Source of the DNA: a bacterium
Lineage (GTDB): Bacteria > UBA9089 > UBA9088
DNA: 15,189 nt
Direction: 5' to 3'
Assembly (NCBI GenBank): GCA_040756715.1
Contig: JBFLYE010000048.1
Coordinates: 1 to 15,189, forward strand
This document shows positions 6,772 through 14,803 of this stretch, piece by piece; position 1 is the stretch's first letter, and each line of letters begins with the position of its first letter. Under the pieces are notes generated by a model. The model saw nothing but the letters and a program-made list of their open reading frames with translations. It ran no database searches and was not told the origin of the DNA. Made by a program: the position numbers and the translations under genes.

Positions 6772-7675
6772 GCCACTTATCTGGGATAATGGTATGTTAA
6801 AAATTCTTGACCAGACAAGGCTTCCCGATGAGGTCTTCTGGATTTGTTGTAAAACTTACGAGGATGTTGCCTCCTGCATAAAAGAGATGAAGATAAGGGG
6901 AGCACCTGCGATTGGAATTGCGGGAGGATATGGAGTGGCAATGGCAGATGATAAAGAAAAGGCAATTGAGGTTTTAAAGAATACAAGGCCAACCGGAAGG
7001 GACCTTTTTTACACTTTAGAAAGAATGAAAAATAGCGATTGCAATCCTTTAGACCTGGCAAAGCAAATCCACCAAGAATTAAAGGAAAGAAACAGAAAAA
7101 TTGGCGAATATGGCCTTTCGCTTTTATATGATGGAATCTCCATCCTTACCCATTGCAATGCAGGCTCTCTTGCTTGCTGTGGCATAGGAACAGCCCTTGC
7201 TCCAATATACCTTGCCCATAGCAAGGGTATGGATATAAAGGTATTTGTAACCGAAACAAGGCCAAGGTGCCAGGGGGCAAGGCTTACAATGTATGAGCTT
7301 TCCCAAGCTAAAATTCCTGCCACCTTGATTGCCGATACAATGGTAGGCTATGTGATGAAGAATAGATTGGTTGATCTTGTCTTAGTGGGTGCGGATAGAA
7401 TAGCAAGAAATGGCGATATTGCAAATAAAATAGGGACATACCAAATAGCCATTTTGGCAGATTACCACAAGATTCCCTTCTATTGCCTTGCCCCAACCTC
7501 AACGATTGATTTAAATATTGAAGATGGTAGCCAAATTATAATTGAAGAAAGGGATAAAAATGAGCTTGGCTATAATTTTGATTGCCTAAACCCAGCCTTT
7601 GACATTACCCCAAATCTACTTATTGCAGGAATAATTACAGAGAAGGGGATATATTCAAGAAATCCTAATTTCTAA
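6764..7675 (+). CDS. mtnA: S-methyl-5-thioribose-1-phosphate isomerase
   Basis: A 303-residue enzyme of the methionine salvage pathway, converting 5-methylthioribose-1-phosphate to the ribulose form; related to eIF2B alpha/beta/delta. Family motifs are ILDQTRLPDEV (14-24), MKIRGAPAIGIAGGYG (42-57), THCNAGSLACCGIGTAL (129-145, with the expected catalytic Cys131), TETRPRCQGARLTMYEL (163-179) and LVGADRIARNGDIANKIGTY (207-226, with Asp211). The 80-residue spacing between Cys and Asp fits the family. It is somewhat shorter than typical members (about 340-350). Some related proteins act on ribose-1,5-bisphosphate or 5-deoxyribose-1-phosphate, so substrate is inferred. Its last 11 bases overlap the end of the convergent nucleotidyltransferase gene. 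Confidence 0.92.
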   Translation: MFEPLIWDNGMLKILDQTRLPDEVFWICCKTYEDVASCIKEMKIRGAPAIGIAGGYGVAMADDKEKAIEVLKNTRPTGRDLFYTLERMKNSDCNPLDLAKQIHQELKERNRKIGEYGLSLLYDGISILTHCNAGSLACCGIGTALAPIYLAHSKGMDIKVFVTETRPRCQGARLTMYELSQAKIPATLIADTMVGYVMKNRLVDLVLVGADRIARNGDIANKIGTYQIAILADYHKIPFYCLAPTSTIDLNIEDGSQIIIEERDKNELGYNFDCLNPAFDITPNLLIAGIITEKGIYSRNPNF

Positions 7676-9062
7676 ATCCCAAATATTCCTTTACCAGCCC
7701 AAATGCATCCTCTTTATTCTTTATCTTCCCCTCAATCCAGGCCTCTTCAATCAATAAAAGGAGCTTTCCAATTAAAGGAGATTCCTCCAAATCAAATTTT
7801 TCCATTATTTCCTTGCCATTTACCATCTTTGGCGGTTTTATTCCCTCTTCTTTGCTAAAGATAAAATCCAATATTTTCTTTATTCCCATCTCATGGTTTC
7901 TTATGTCCTCCTCTGTGGTTGCTTCTCCCACCGCAGAATACCGGTCAGCAAGGGAGAGAATAAGGAGCATAATTAGGTCATCAGAGAGGTCTTTTCCTAG
8001 TCTAAATATAGCCTTTTTTGTTACTACTCCACCTTGAATAAGGGTTCCTATCCTCATATGATTTAATGTAATCCTTGCCATGGTTAGAATTTCTCTCTGT
8101 GAAAATTTAAGCCTTTTCCCTATATTTTTTATATATTTTTCTCCTAGCCTTTCATGTCCAATAAATCTTAATCTCCCATCTTCTTCTTTAATTGTCTCTG
8201 GCTTTCCCAAATCATGGAGAAGCCCAATTAGCTTAAGAATAGAAAGCCTTGTATGGTCAGAGGATGTAGCCTCCCCTAGATATTCCTTGATCTTTTCTGA
8301 ATATTCAGGGAATAGGAAATTAGAAGCTATAGCCTCTATCTGTTTTGCTGTTTCAAATGAATGCTCTAATAGGTCTAAATGGTGATAGCCCCTTCCCTCT
8401 ATTTTTGAGAGGGGAATAATCTCTGGAATGATGTTGGATAAAATGCCAACCGAAAAGGCAAGCTTTAAAAATTTATAAGATTCTTTATGTTTCAATATTT
8501 CAAATAGCTCATAGGCTATCCTTTCAGATGCTACATTTTTTATAAGATAGGAATTCTCCTTTATGGTTTTAATTGTTTCTTTTTCTATTTCAAAGTTAAG
8601 GCTTGAGGAAAACCTAACTGCCCTAAGTAGCCTTAATGGATCCCCAATAAGGCTTTCCTTTGATACCATTCTTATTGCTTTTTTTTGAATATCAGAAATT
8701 CCGTTTACAAGGTCTATTATCTCTGAAAAAGAGGGTCCTTTCATGGCAAGGCTATTCATTGTAAAATCCCTTCTTTTAATATCCCTTTCTATATCTCCTT
8801 CAATCCTTGAGAAATCAAGGGTAAGGTCTTTTAAAACAACCCTTCCACAATTCTTGTCCAAAAGAACAAATGCCCCTTTTAAAACATTGGAGACATCCCT
8901 TGCAAATCCTATGGGATCTTTTGAAACAGAGAAATCTATATCCTTTGATGACCTTTTTAGAAGCCTATCCCTTATGAAGCCACCCACCAGGAAGAATTCG
9001 CTATCCCTTTTTTTTGCGATTGATGAAATGGTAGAAAATGGTTCTTGTTTTGATACGATCAT
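7665..9062 (-). CDS. CCA tRNA nucleotidyltransferase / poly(A) polymerase family protein with HD domain
   Basis: A 465-residue class II nucleotidyltransferase. The head has FLVGGFIRDRLL (24-35) and DIDF (41-44; metal-binding Asp41 and Asp43), then RRDFTMNSLAM (97-107) and DPLRLLRAVRF (141-151), and an ERIAYELFEIL helix. An HD phosphohydrolase domain follows, with LIGLLHDLGKPET at 278-290 and IGHE further on. Bacterial members repair or add the tRNA 3' CCA end; others are poly(A) polymerases or add only CC or A, and sequence alone does not separate these. It is the last gene of the nuoM operon, starting 19 bases after the previous stop, and ends overlapping mtnA from the other strand. No clear ribosome binding site is seen. 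Confidence 0.9.
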   Translation of the reverse strand: MIVSKQEPFSTISSIAKKRDSEFFLVGGFIRDRLLKRSSKDIDFSVSKDPIGFARDVSNVLKGAFVLLDKNCGRVVLKDLTLDFSRIEGDIERDIKRRDFTMNSLAMKGPSFSEIIDLVNGISDIQKKAIRMVSKESLIGDPLRLLRAVRFSSSLNFEIEKETIKTIKENSYLIKNVASERIAYELFEILKHKESYKFLKLAFSVGILSNIIPEIIPLSKIEGRGYHHLDLLEHSFETAKQIEAIASNFLFPEYSEKIKEYLGEATSSDHTRLSILKLIGLLHDLGKPETIKEEDGRLRFIGHERLGEKYIKNIGKRLKFSQREILTMARITLNHMRIGTLIQGGVVTKKAIFRLGKDLSDDLIMLLILSLADRYSAVGEATTEEDIRNHEMGIKKILDFIFSKEEGIKPPKMVNGKEIMEKFDLEESPLIGKLLLLIEEAWIEGKIKNKEDAFGLVKEYLGFRN

Positions 9063-9081
9063 TGCCGCAGCTTAAGATTTA

Positions 9082-9420
9082 TCAACAGGTAAGATGAAAG
9101 GCTCCACAGACCTTCTTATTTTTTGAAATCTTATTATAGGTTTTGAAAGCATTTTCTGTTGGTTCTTCAATAAGGGTGATTCCTTGCTCTAAAATGGCTC
9201 TCTTTGCACAAGGAAGAACATTCATCATTCCTGGGCTTCCCTTTCCAACCACAAGGACATCTGGTTTTTCCTCTAATATTCCTTTTATATCATTATGGCA
9301 TACACTATGACCGCTTTTCCTCCACCAACTCCCTTCTATCCTATCTGGATAAATAATAAGGTCTTGGGTATATACCTTTCCTTCAATAACCATTCTTCCA
9401 AAGCTATAGGATTCTATCAT
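9082..9420 (-). CDS. Mth938-like (DUF498) domain protein
   Basis: A 112-residue single-domain protein. It has the family pattern: SYSFGRMVIEGKVYTQDLII near the N-terminus in segments, SWWRKSGHSV, then KPDVLVVGKGSPGMMNV and GITLIEEPTENAFKTYN. The fold is that of archaeal MTH938; the eukaryotic relative NDUFAF3 is a mitochondrial complex I assembly factor. The biochemical role in bacteria is not established. Here the gene lies in the same operon as nuoM, a complex I subunit, two genes downstream. Its start overlaps the end of the folate gene by 4 bases (ATGA). The C-terminal Cys-containing tail (VCGAFHLTC) is notable, with no known meaning. Confidence 0.82.
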   Translation of the reverse strand: MIESYSFGRMVIEGKVYTQDLIIYPDRIEGSWWRKSGHSVCHNDIKGILEEKPDVLVVGKGSPGMMNVLPCAKRAILEQGITLIEEPTENAFKTYNKISKNKKVCGAFHLTC

Positions 9421-9998
9421 ACCTTTTTCAATTTACAATCTGCAATTATAACCCCCTCCTCGGTTATTATCTTATCAACCCCTATATCCTTTATTGCATT
9501 CGGGATATTATCTACTATCTGAAGAGAAAATGCAAGGCCTATTTTTTTACAAGAAATCAAAGGAAGGAGCCGGTCATAGTATCCACCCCCATAGCCAATC
9601 CTGAATCCCCTTTTATCAAAACAAACACCAGGCACAAGGACAAGCTCAATATCTTCTAAAGAAATGGGTCTTTTAGTAATTGGCTCTTTTATTCCACAAT
9701 AGCCTGGCTTTACCTCAGAAAGAGCTTTTATCTCATAAATCCCAAGGTTTTTTTCTTCTACCCTTGGAAGAAATACCCTCTTTTTACATTCCGCACTCCG
9801 CACTCCGCATTCCGCAATCATAATGTCTGTCCTTACCTCAGAGCGGAATGAATAATAAAAAAGGATATTATCCGCTTTGATAAAATCTTCTAATAAAAAA
9901 AGATTTTCCTTTATTTTTCTGCTTTTTTCAAGGATTTCTTCTTCTCTTTGAGAATCCCTAATTTTAAGGATTTCTTTCCTTATTTCTTCCTTATTCAT
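9417..9998 (-). CDS. 5-formyltetrahydrofolate cyclo-ligase
   Basis: A 193-residue protein, normal for the family. This enzyme uses ATP to convert 5-formyl-THF to 5,10-methenyl-THF. The N-terminus has MNKEEIRKEILKIRD; middle segments FYYSFRSEVRTDI and KRVFLPRV; then LVLVPGVCFDKRGFRIGYGGGYYDRLL (119-145, in segments), with the nucleotide/substrate-binding glycine-rich GYGGGYYDR. The stretch at residues 61-71 (IAECGVRSAEC) is not typical: it is encoded by a heptanucleotide repeat and replaces the usual helix between strands. The start overlaps nuoM by 8 bases. Activity is probably retained because all motifs are intact and in frame. Confidence 0.9.
   Translation of the reverse strand: MNKEEIRKEILKIRDSQREEEILEKSRKIKENLFLLEDFIKADNILFYYSFRSEVRTDIMIAECGVRSAECKKRVFLPRVEEKNLGIYEIKALSEVKPGYCGIKEPITKRPISLEDIELVLVPGVCFDKRGFRIGYGGGYYDRLLPLISCKKIGLAFSLQIVDNIPNAIKDIGVDKIITEEGVIIADCKLKKV
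9787..9815 (-). repeat. Heptanucleotide tandem repeat inside the folate cyclo-ligase gene
   Basis: On the coding (minus) strand there are four 7-base units, GCGGAAT, GCGGAGT, GCGGAGT and GCGGAAT, then G. It is GC-rich in an AT-rich gene and encodes AECGVRSAEC. The reading frame is kept on both sides. Confidence 0.85.
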
Positions 9999-11436
9999 AA
10001 AACAGAAAGGATAGAGAGGAGAGGGAAGAATTCATAAAGTCTAATGCTATCTTTGGATAAAGACCAATGAGAAATACCATTATCATAAGGGGAATCACGC
10101 TTATCCATTCCCTGATCTCTAAGTCGGATAGGTCTTTGTATTTTTCATTAAGAGGCCCAAAGAATACATAGCGATACATCCAGAGCATATAGATTGCACC
10201 GATAAGGACGCCAAAAACCGCACCCCCGGTAATTATGGGAAAAACAGGGAATGCACCAATAAAGCACAAAAATTCACTTACAAACCCAGAAAGACCAGGA
10301 AGGCCGATTGAGGCTAAAACAGCTATTCCCATAATTGCACAATAGGAGGGAACAACCTTTGCTATGCCACCAAAACCAAGGATTTCCCGGTGATGAGCCC
10401 TGTCATAGATAACGCCAACCAAAAGAAAGAGAGAGCCGGTGATTATACCATGGTTAAACATCTGTAAAACCGCACCATTAAAGCCATTTGTTGTAAAGGC
10501 AGACATCCCAAGCAAACAATAGCCCATATGTGATATGGATGAGCAGGCAATCATTCGCTTAAGGTCTTTTTGTGCCATTGCGGTAAACGCACCATAAATG
10601 ATATTGATAAGGCCAAGAATGGCAAGGAAATAAGAAAAATTAGGGGTTACCTCTGGCAATATCCCAAAATTTACCCTCAAAAGCCCATAAGCCCCAAGTT
10701 TAAGGAGGACGCCAGCAAGGAGAATAGAGCCAGCAGTAGGTGCTTCGGTATGGGCATCGGGAAGCCAGGTATGAAAGGGAAATATAGGAACCTTAACTGC
10801 AAAGCCAAAGAATAATAAAATCCAGATAAATTTTGCATTTTGCAATATCTCCTGATGTCCAATAAGCTCTGTAATATCAAATGTATTTGTCTGGATAAAT
10901 ATCCAGATGATTCCAATGAGCATAAGCACAGAGCCGATAGCGGTATATAAAATAAACTTAATTGCTGCATATATTCTTTTTTCTCCACCCCAGATGCCAA
11001 TGATGAGATACATTGGAATAAGGACGAGCTCCCAGAAGATATAGAAAAGAAAGAGGTCAAGAGCTGAAAACACACCCAGCATCCCTGTTTCAAGGATGAG
11101 GAAAGAGATAAAATAGCCCTTTACCCTATTTTTTATATTAAATGAGACAAGGATAGAGATTGGGCTTAATAAGGAGGTAAGAAAGAATAGGGGAAGGCTT
11201 ATTCCATCAAGTCCAATATGGTATGAAATCTTGAATAAGGGAATCCAGGGAATATTCACGACAAATTGAAATGAGGGGTTTGCTCTATCAAATGAAAGCA
11301 AGAAAAGGATTGAGCCAATGAGGGGAATAGTTGAAAACAGAAGGGAAAATCCCTTAATCAGCCTTTCATTTTTAAGGAATAAAATTGGAATGATCCCGAT
11401 TAGGGGAACAAATATTGATAAAGAGAGAATATCCAT
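9991..11436 (-). CDS. nuoM: NADH-quinone oxidoreductase subunit M
   Basis: A 481-residue polytopic membrane protein with about 14 hydrophobic helices, the standard NuoM size. It is one of the three antiporter-like proton-pumping subunits of respiratory complex I. Visible hallmarks are FWELVLIPMYLIIGIWGG (134-151; Glu136 corresponds to the essential helix-5 Glu), AVKVPIFPFHTWLPDAH (213-229; Lys215 corresponds to the pump Lys), EAPTAGSILLAGVLLKLGAYG (231-251), QKDLKRMIACSSISHMG, and MFNHGIITGSLFLLVG. It heads the operon for the folate, Mth938-like and CCA genes. No nuoL or nuoN adjoins it: the gene upstream is an unrelated secreted protein, so complex I genes are split in this genome. The start ATG has no clear ribosome binding site. 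Confidence 0.95.
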   Translation of the reverse strand: MDILSLSIFVPLIGIIPILFLKNERLIKGFSLLFSTIPLIGSILFLLSFDRANPSFQFVVNIPWIPLFKISYHIGLDGISLPLFFLTSLLSPISILVSFNIKNRVKGYFISFLILETGMLGVFSALDLFLFYIFWELVLIPMYLIIGIWGGEKRIYAAIKFILYTAIGSVLMLIGIIWIFIQTNTFDITELIGHQEILQNAKFIWILLFFGFAVKVPIFPFHTWLPDAHTEAPTAGSILLAGVLLKLGAYGLLRVNFGILPEVTPNFSYFLAILGLINIIYGAFTAMAQKDLKRMIACSSISHMGYCLLGMSAFTTNGFNGAVLQMFNHGIITGSLFLLVGVIYDRAHHREILGFGGIAKVVPSYCAIMGIAVLASIGLPGLSGFVSEFLCFIGAFPVFPIITGGAVFGVLIGAIYMLWMYRYVFFGPLNEKYKDLSDLEIREWISVIPLMIMVFLIGLYPKIALDFMNSSLSSLSFLFYE

Positions 11437-11590
11437 TTTATATTTGGCTCTTTAAGACTTTTTTCTGTCAAAAACCTCTTTCATTGCTAATTGCTAATTT
11501 TGCATTGCTAATTTTATATAATCCACAAAAAACCCCGTAGAACTATTATAATTATTCCATCTTCAATTTGCCATTTAAAATTTTCCCATT
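11437..11590. other. 154-bp intergenic gap between nuoM and the NHL gene, with degenerate repeats
   Basis: This is AT-rich with two short heptamer-period tracts. On the minus strand (toward nuoM) a possible promoter is TGGCAA (11573-11568) - 17 bases - TATAAT (11550-11545), which would give a leader of about 100 bases. A TTGACA at 11471-11466 has no matching -10 box. No convincing terminator hairpin for the NHL gene is seen. Confidence 0.4.
11483..11515. repeat. AT-rich heptamer-type repeat (ATTGCTA)
   Basis: ATTGCTA at 11483-11489 is followed directly by ATTGCTA at 11490-11496 and again at 11504-11510, with TTTT spacers. The period is 7, then 14. It lies in the nuoM leader region. Confidence 0.6.
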
Positions 11591-11591
11591 T
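11566..11591. repeat. Degenerate heptamer-period ATTT tract
   Basis: ATTT recurs at 11566, 11573, 11580 and 11588, spacings of 7, 7 and 8, in an AT-rich stretch right after the NHL gene's stop codon. It is weaker than the other repeats and could be chance composition. Confidence 0.35.
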
Positions 11592-13480
11592 CAATAAACC
11601 TCTATTTCTTTTTCATTTATGTTATTTTCTTCGTTTTCTTCTTCTATCTTGTTTTCGCAGTCTGCCACAACCCTTATTGTTTGTATGCCTTCTTCGCTGG
11701 GAAGCCAGATTGTATTTATGGTTGTGCTTTCTTTGTCCTTTAAGCTTTTTATTATCTTTCCAAATCCAATGTTAGAAGAATTACAAAAGAAACCTACACT
11801 AATGAAATCTGCCTTTGTATTTCCTATATTCTTTATGGTTGCCTTTATCCTTGTCCATATCCCAAGCTTTGGCTCTAAAACATCTATTTCAGAAACAACA
11901 AGGTCAGCTAGATTAGACTTGGGTTTAACCACCCCTTTCTTTTTCATAGGAGAAAGGAATCTATCGTCTTTTTCCCCAAAAACCACCATCCTATGATTTC
12001 CACAATCAGCAATGTAGAGATTAGAATCAGCATCAAGGAATAATCCATAGGGATAGAGAAGCTTTATGGGTAATACATCAATAATTTTTCCATAAAAATC
12101 AAGCTTTAAGATGCAATTTTTTTCCCTCTCTGCTACATAGATATTGCTATCCTTGTCAACTACAATCCCAGCGGGAGAGAGAAGATTCTCTATGGTTTTT
12201 ACCAATATGCCAGATTGCGAAAATTTTTTTATTGTATTGCCATCAGAGACAAGGATAAATCCAAAATTGTCCTTCGCAATGCAAGATGGCTCTTTAAGAG
12301 AAGAACAGAGTGTTCCAAGATATTCTCCATCTAAAGAAAACCTCATAATTTCCTTAGAGCAAAGAACAAAGATAGCCTTCTTATCTACAAGCAAATCCCT
12401 TGGGAAGGTAAGGCTTGAAAGCCTTAAAATCTCATTTCCTCCTTTGTCAAATTTTATAACCACATTTTCCCTTGAGCTTAAACAATAAATATTTTCATAA
12501 CCATCAACGAATATTGCAATAGGTGAGGGGAAATCCCAAACTGCCTTTGGCTTAAAGGAGAAGTCAAGAGAGAGAATTCTGTTATTTCCTGTATCTGCAA
12601 TGTATATACCATCCTTGCTCAAAGCAACATCATAAGGAAGATTAAGCCTTTCTAAGGATTTTCCCGAGGCTTTCCATTCCTCTTCAAGAATTCCATCAAG
12701 GGAAAATTTTAAGACCCTATTTCCTCCCTTCTCGGAAACAAAGATGGATGAGCGGTTGAAAGCAAGATCAGCTGGATTTGACAAACCTTTAATAAATGGA
12801 ACAAATCCATTATCGGCAAGCTTTACAATAGAAGAGCTATCCGTAATATAGAGATTTTTATCAGGAGAGAATGCTAATCCACCTGGATTATTTATTCCCC
12901 TTATTGATTCAATAAATCCTCCATCCTTATTAAACCTCATAATTCTATCATTGGAGGAATCAGAGATGTATACATCCTCATCTATTGCTATTCCACAAGG
13001 CCATTTTAGACCCTCTTTCTTTCCAAATTCCATAATAAATCTTCCTTCCAGGCTGAATTTTTGAACTATGCCATTTCCCGAATCAACCACATAGAGATAA
13101 TCGTCTTTATCAAAGGCTATAGAATTTGGATACCTAAATCTTCCTTTTCCCTCTCCCAAGCCACCTATGTTCATCTTGAATGTGCCGTCAGGAGAAAATA
13201 CAGAAATTCTATTGTTCCAGGTATCAGATACATATATATCGCCTCTGGAATTTATGGCTACATCCATTGGTCCATCAAGGCATCTCTTACCTTCTCCCCT
13301 TTCTCCAAAGTCAAGAGAAAGCCTTCCATCCCTTGTATATTTTTTTATTCTGGAGTCTCCCGAGGAAACAACATAGATCATCCCAGCTTTATCTATACAA
13401 ATGCCGGATGGCACTTGGAAATTCCAGTTAATATCTGGAAAGACAAAGAGCGAAAAAAGTAAAGGGGTTATCTTTTTCAT
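11591..13480 (-). CDS. Secreted NHL-repeat beta-propeller protein with C-terminal CARDB domain
   Basis: A 629-residue protein with an N-terminal signal peptide (MKKITPLLFSLFVFP). From about residue 20 to 500 it carries roughly ten or more NHL repeats, recognised by recurring patterns such as GPMDVAINSRGDIYVSDTWNN, YPNSIAFDKDDYLYVVDSGN and YPYGLFLDADSNLYIADCGN in segments; the larger number suggests two propellers. Residues about 524-629 match a CARDB domain (LADLVVSEIDV, IKNIGNTKADF, VVADCENKIEEENEENN). Such proteins are exported or surface-located binding scaffolds; no ligand can be named. It stands alone with its own promoter. The acidic Asn-rich end is typical of CARDB domains. There is no sorting or anchor signal at the C-terminus. 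Confidence 0.85.
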   Translation of the reverse strand: MKKITPLLFSLFVFPDINWNFQVPSGICIDKAGMIYVVSSGDSRIKKYTRDGRLSLDFGERGEGKRCLDGPMDVAINSRGDIYVSDTWNNRISVFSPDGTFKMNIGGLGEGKGRFRYPNSIAFDKDDYLYVVDSGNGIVQKFSLEGRFIMEFGKKEGLKWPCGIAIDEDVYISDSSNDRIMRFNKDGGFIESIRGINNPGGLAFSPDKNLYITDSSSIVKLADNGFVPFIKGLSNPADLAFNRSSIFVSEKGGNRVLKFSLDGILEEEWKASGKSLERLNLPYDVALSKDGIYIADTGNNRILSLDFSFKPKAVWDFPSPIAIFVDGYENIYCLSSRENVVIKFDKGGNEILRLSSLTFPRDLLVDKKAIFVLCSKEIMRFSLDGEYLGTLCSSLKEPSCIAKDNFGFILVSDGNTIKKFSQSGILVKTIENLLSPAGIVVDKDSNIYVAEREKNCILKLDFYGKIIDVLPIKLLYPYGLFLDADSNLYIADCGNHRMVVFGEKDDRFLSPMKKKGVVKPKSNLADLVVSEIDVLEPKLGIWTRIKATIKNIGNTKADFISVGFFCNSSNIGFGKIIKSLKDKESTTINTIWLPSEEGIQTIRVVADCENKIEEENEENNINEKEIEVY

Positions 13481-13487
13481 AAGAAAT

Positions 13488-13516
13488 ATTATAAAAAAAC
13501 AAGCCTTTTTTGTCTA
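13488..13516 (-). promoter_or_regulatory. Promoter of the NHL/CARDB gene, probably leaderless
   Basis: On the minus strand, TAGACA (13516-13511) and a perfect TATAAT (13493-13488) are 17 bases apart. The expected start of transcription is about 13481, one base from the ATG at 13480. There is no room for a Shine-Dalgarno site. Confidence 0.68.
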
Positions 13517-13538
13517 ATGAAAGTTGACATTAAGATAA

Positions 13539-13568
13539 TTGACAAGAAAATATAGTTAAATGTATTAT
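13539..13568 (+). promoter_or_regulatory. Promoter of the TusA-like - response regulator - protease operon
   Basis: TTGACA (13539-13544) and TATTAT (13563-13568) are 18 bases apart. The expected start is about 13575, leaving 0-3 bases before ATG 13578. A second TTGACA at 13524-13529 lies 15 bases upstream without a well placed -10 box. Confidence 0.55.
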
Positions 13569-13577
13569 TTTTTAATA

Positions 13578-13799
13578 ATGGCAATTGAAATATTAGATGT
13601 AAGGGGGCTTAGGTGCCCCCACCCAGTAATGAAGATTGCGATTAAGTCTCCTGATATGAAAAAGGGGGATATTCTGGAGGTTTTGGGAGATTGCCCTACA
13701 TTTGAAAGGGGTGTGAGGCTATGGTGTGAGAGGATGAATAAGGTAATACTTTCTATAAAGGAAGAGGAAGGGGGTTTGAGGATACAAATACAGTTTTAA
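13578..13799 (+). CDS. TusA/SirA-family sulfur carrier protein
   Basis: A 73-residue protein. It has the TusA signature LDVRGLRCPHPVMK (residues 6-19), whose Cys in the CPxP motif carries a persulfide in family members, and the second half GDILEVLGDCPTFERGVRLWCERMNK. TusA proteins pass sulfur to tRNA thiolation, molybdenum cofactor or sulfur oxidation enzymes; which applies here is unknown. I chose ATG 13578 (MAIEILDVRG) over the in-frame ATG at 13560. The earlier start adds MYYFLI, which family members lack, and would place the -10 box inside the gene; the later start fits a near-leaderless mRNA. Two further Cys residues (in GDCPTF and LWCERM) are present. It heads an operon with the response regulator. 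Confidence 0.88.
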   Translation: MAIEILDVRGLRCPHPVMKIAIKSPDMKKGDILEVLGDCPTFERGVRLWCERMNKVILSIKEEEGGLRIQIQF

Positions 13800-13806
13800 G
13801 GAGGTG
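13799..13806 (+). promoter_or_regulatory. Shine-Dalgarno site that decides the response regulator start
   Basis: AGGAGGTG overlaps the stop codon of the TusA-like gene. It contains the GTG (13804) that would give a longer reading frame, and lies 6 bases ahead of ATG 13813, so ATG 13813 is the likely start. Confidence 0.75.
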
Positions 13807-13812
13807 GATGAT

Positions 13813-14253
13813 ATGAATATGCACGCAATAAATATTCTTTTGGTAGAAGATAATGAGGACGATATTGTAATAATTCAAAAGGTATTTAAAAAGCTTAAGC
13901 TTATCAACCCATTGTATATTGTAAGGGATGGGGAGGAGGCAATAGATTTTCTCTTAAATAAAGGAGATTATTCAGATAAAGAAAAAGCTCCAAGACCAGG
14001 GCTTATTTTATTAGATATAAATATGCCAAGGATGGATGGGTTTGAGACATTGGAAAATATCAAAAAAGAGCCGTGCTTAAAGACAATCCCTGTAATAATG
14101 CTTACTGTCTCAGAGAGGGAAGAGGATATTGTGAGAAGCTATGAGAATGGTGCGGTATCCTATATTACCAAGCCAATGGACTTTGAGCAATTTGTAAAGG
14201 TAATGGAGCAATTTGAGATTTATTGGACACTTGTCTCAAAGATACCAAAGTAA
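13813..14253 (+). CDS. Single-domain response regulator, Rcp1-like
   Basis: A 146-residue receiver-only protein. It contains LLVEDNEDD (9-17, acidic pocket), LILLDINMPRMDG (64-76, phospho-acceptor Asp68), VIMLTVS (Thr98) and TKPMDF (Lys120), so all receiver residues are present. The DNEDD stretch, the loop before the phospho-Asp (GDYSDKEKAPRPG) and the ending [15 protein letters not shown] are features of the Rcp1 type, often partnered with hybrid or phytochrome-like kinases. No kinase is in the window. There is no output domain, so it acts through protein contact. The start is ATG 13813 after a strong ribosome binding site that overlaps the previous stop. Its last 17 codons recur at the end of the next gene. 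Confidence 0.93.
   Translation: MNMHAINILLVEDNEDDIVIIQKVFKKLKLINPLYIVRDGEEAIDFLLNKGDYSDKEKAPRPGLILLDINMPRMDGFETLENIKKEPCLKTIPVIMLTVSEREEDIVRSYENGAVSYITKPMDFEQFVKVMEQFEIYWTLVSKIPK
14200..14253 (+). repeat. Response-regulator tail, copy A of a 54-bp coding repeat
   Basis: This encodes [17 protein letters not shown] plus stop. It is 47 of 54 bases identical to 14679-14732, with all seven differences at third codon positions; six are silent and one is Glu to Asp. Confidence 0.9.
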
Positions 14254-14285
14254 AAGCCTAAAGAGTCAGAGAGTCCAATGGTTAG

Positions 14286-14732
<447 letters not shown>

Positions 14733-14803
14733 AACAGGAATATCTATCTACTACATTTTATTTTAGTCTGCCAAAAAAAAGGCATATTATAAGGGAAGTA
14801 AAA

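Noticed and set aside
11466-11471. TTGACA (minus strand) as the nuoM -35 box
   Set aside because: No -10-like hexamer lies 16-19 bases downstream; the only AT-rich candidate abuts the ATG.
13560-13577. ATG 13560 as start of the TusA-like gene
   Set aside because: It precedes the -10 box and adds six residues not expected in the family.
13804-13812. GTG 13804 as start of the response regulator
   Set aside because: It lies inside the Shine-Dalgarno sequence AGGAGGTG; ATG 13813 is correctly spaced.
14769-14784. TGCC-A8-GGCA as a transcription terminator after the protease gene
   Set aside because: The stem has only four pairs, the loop is eight A, and no T tract follows.
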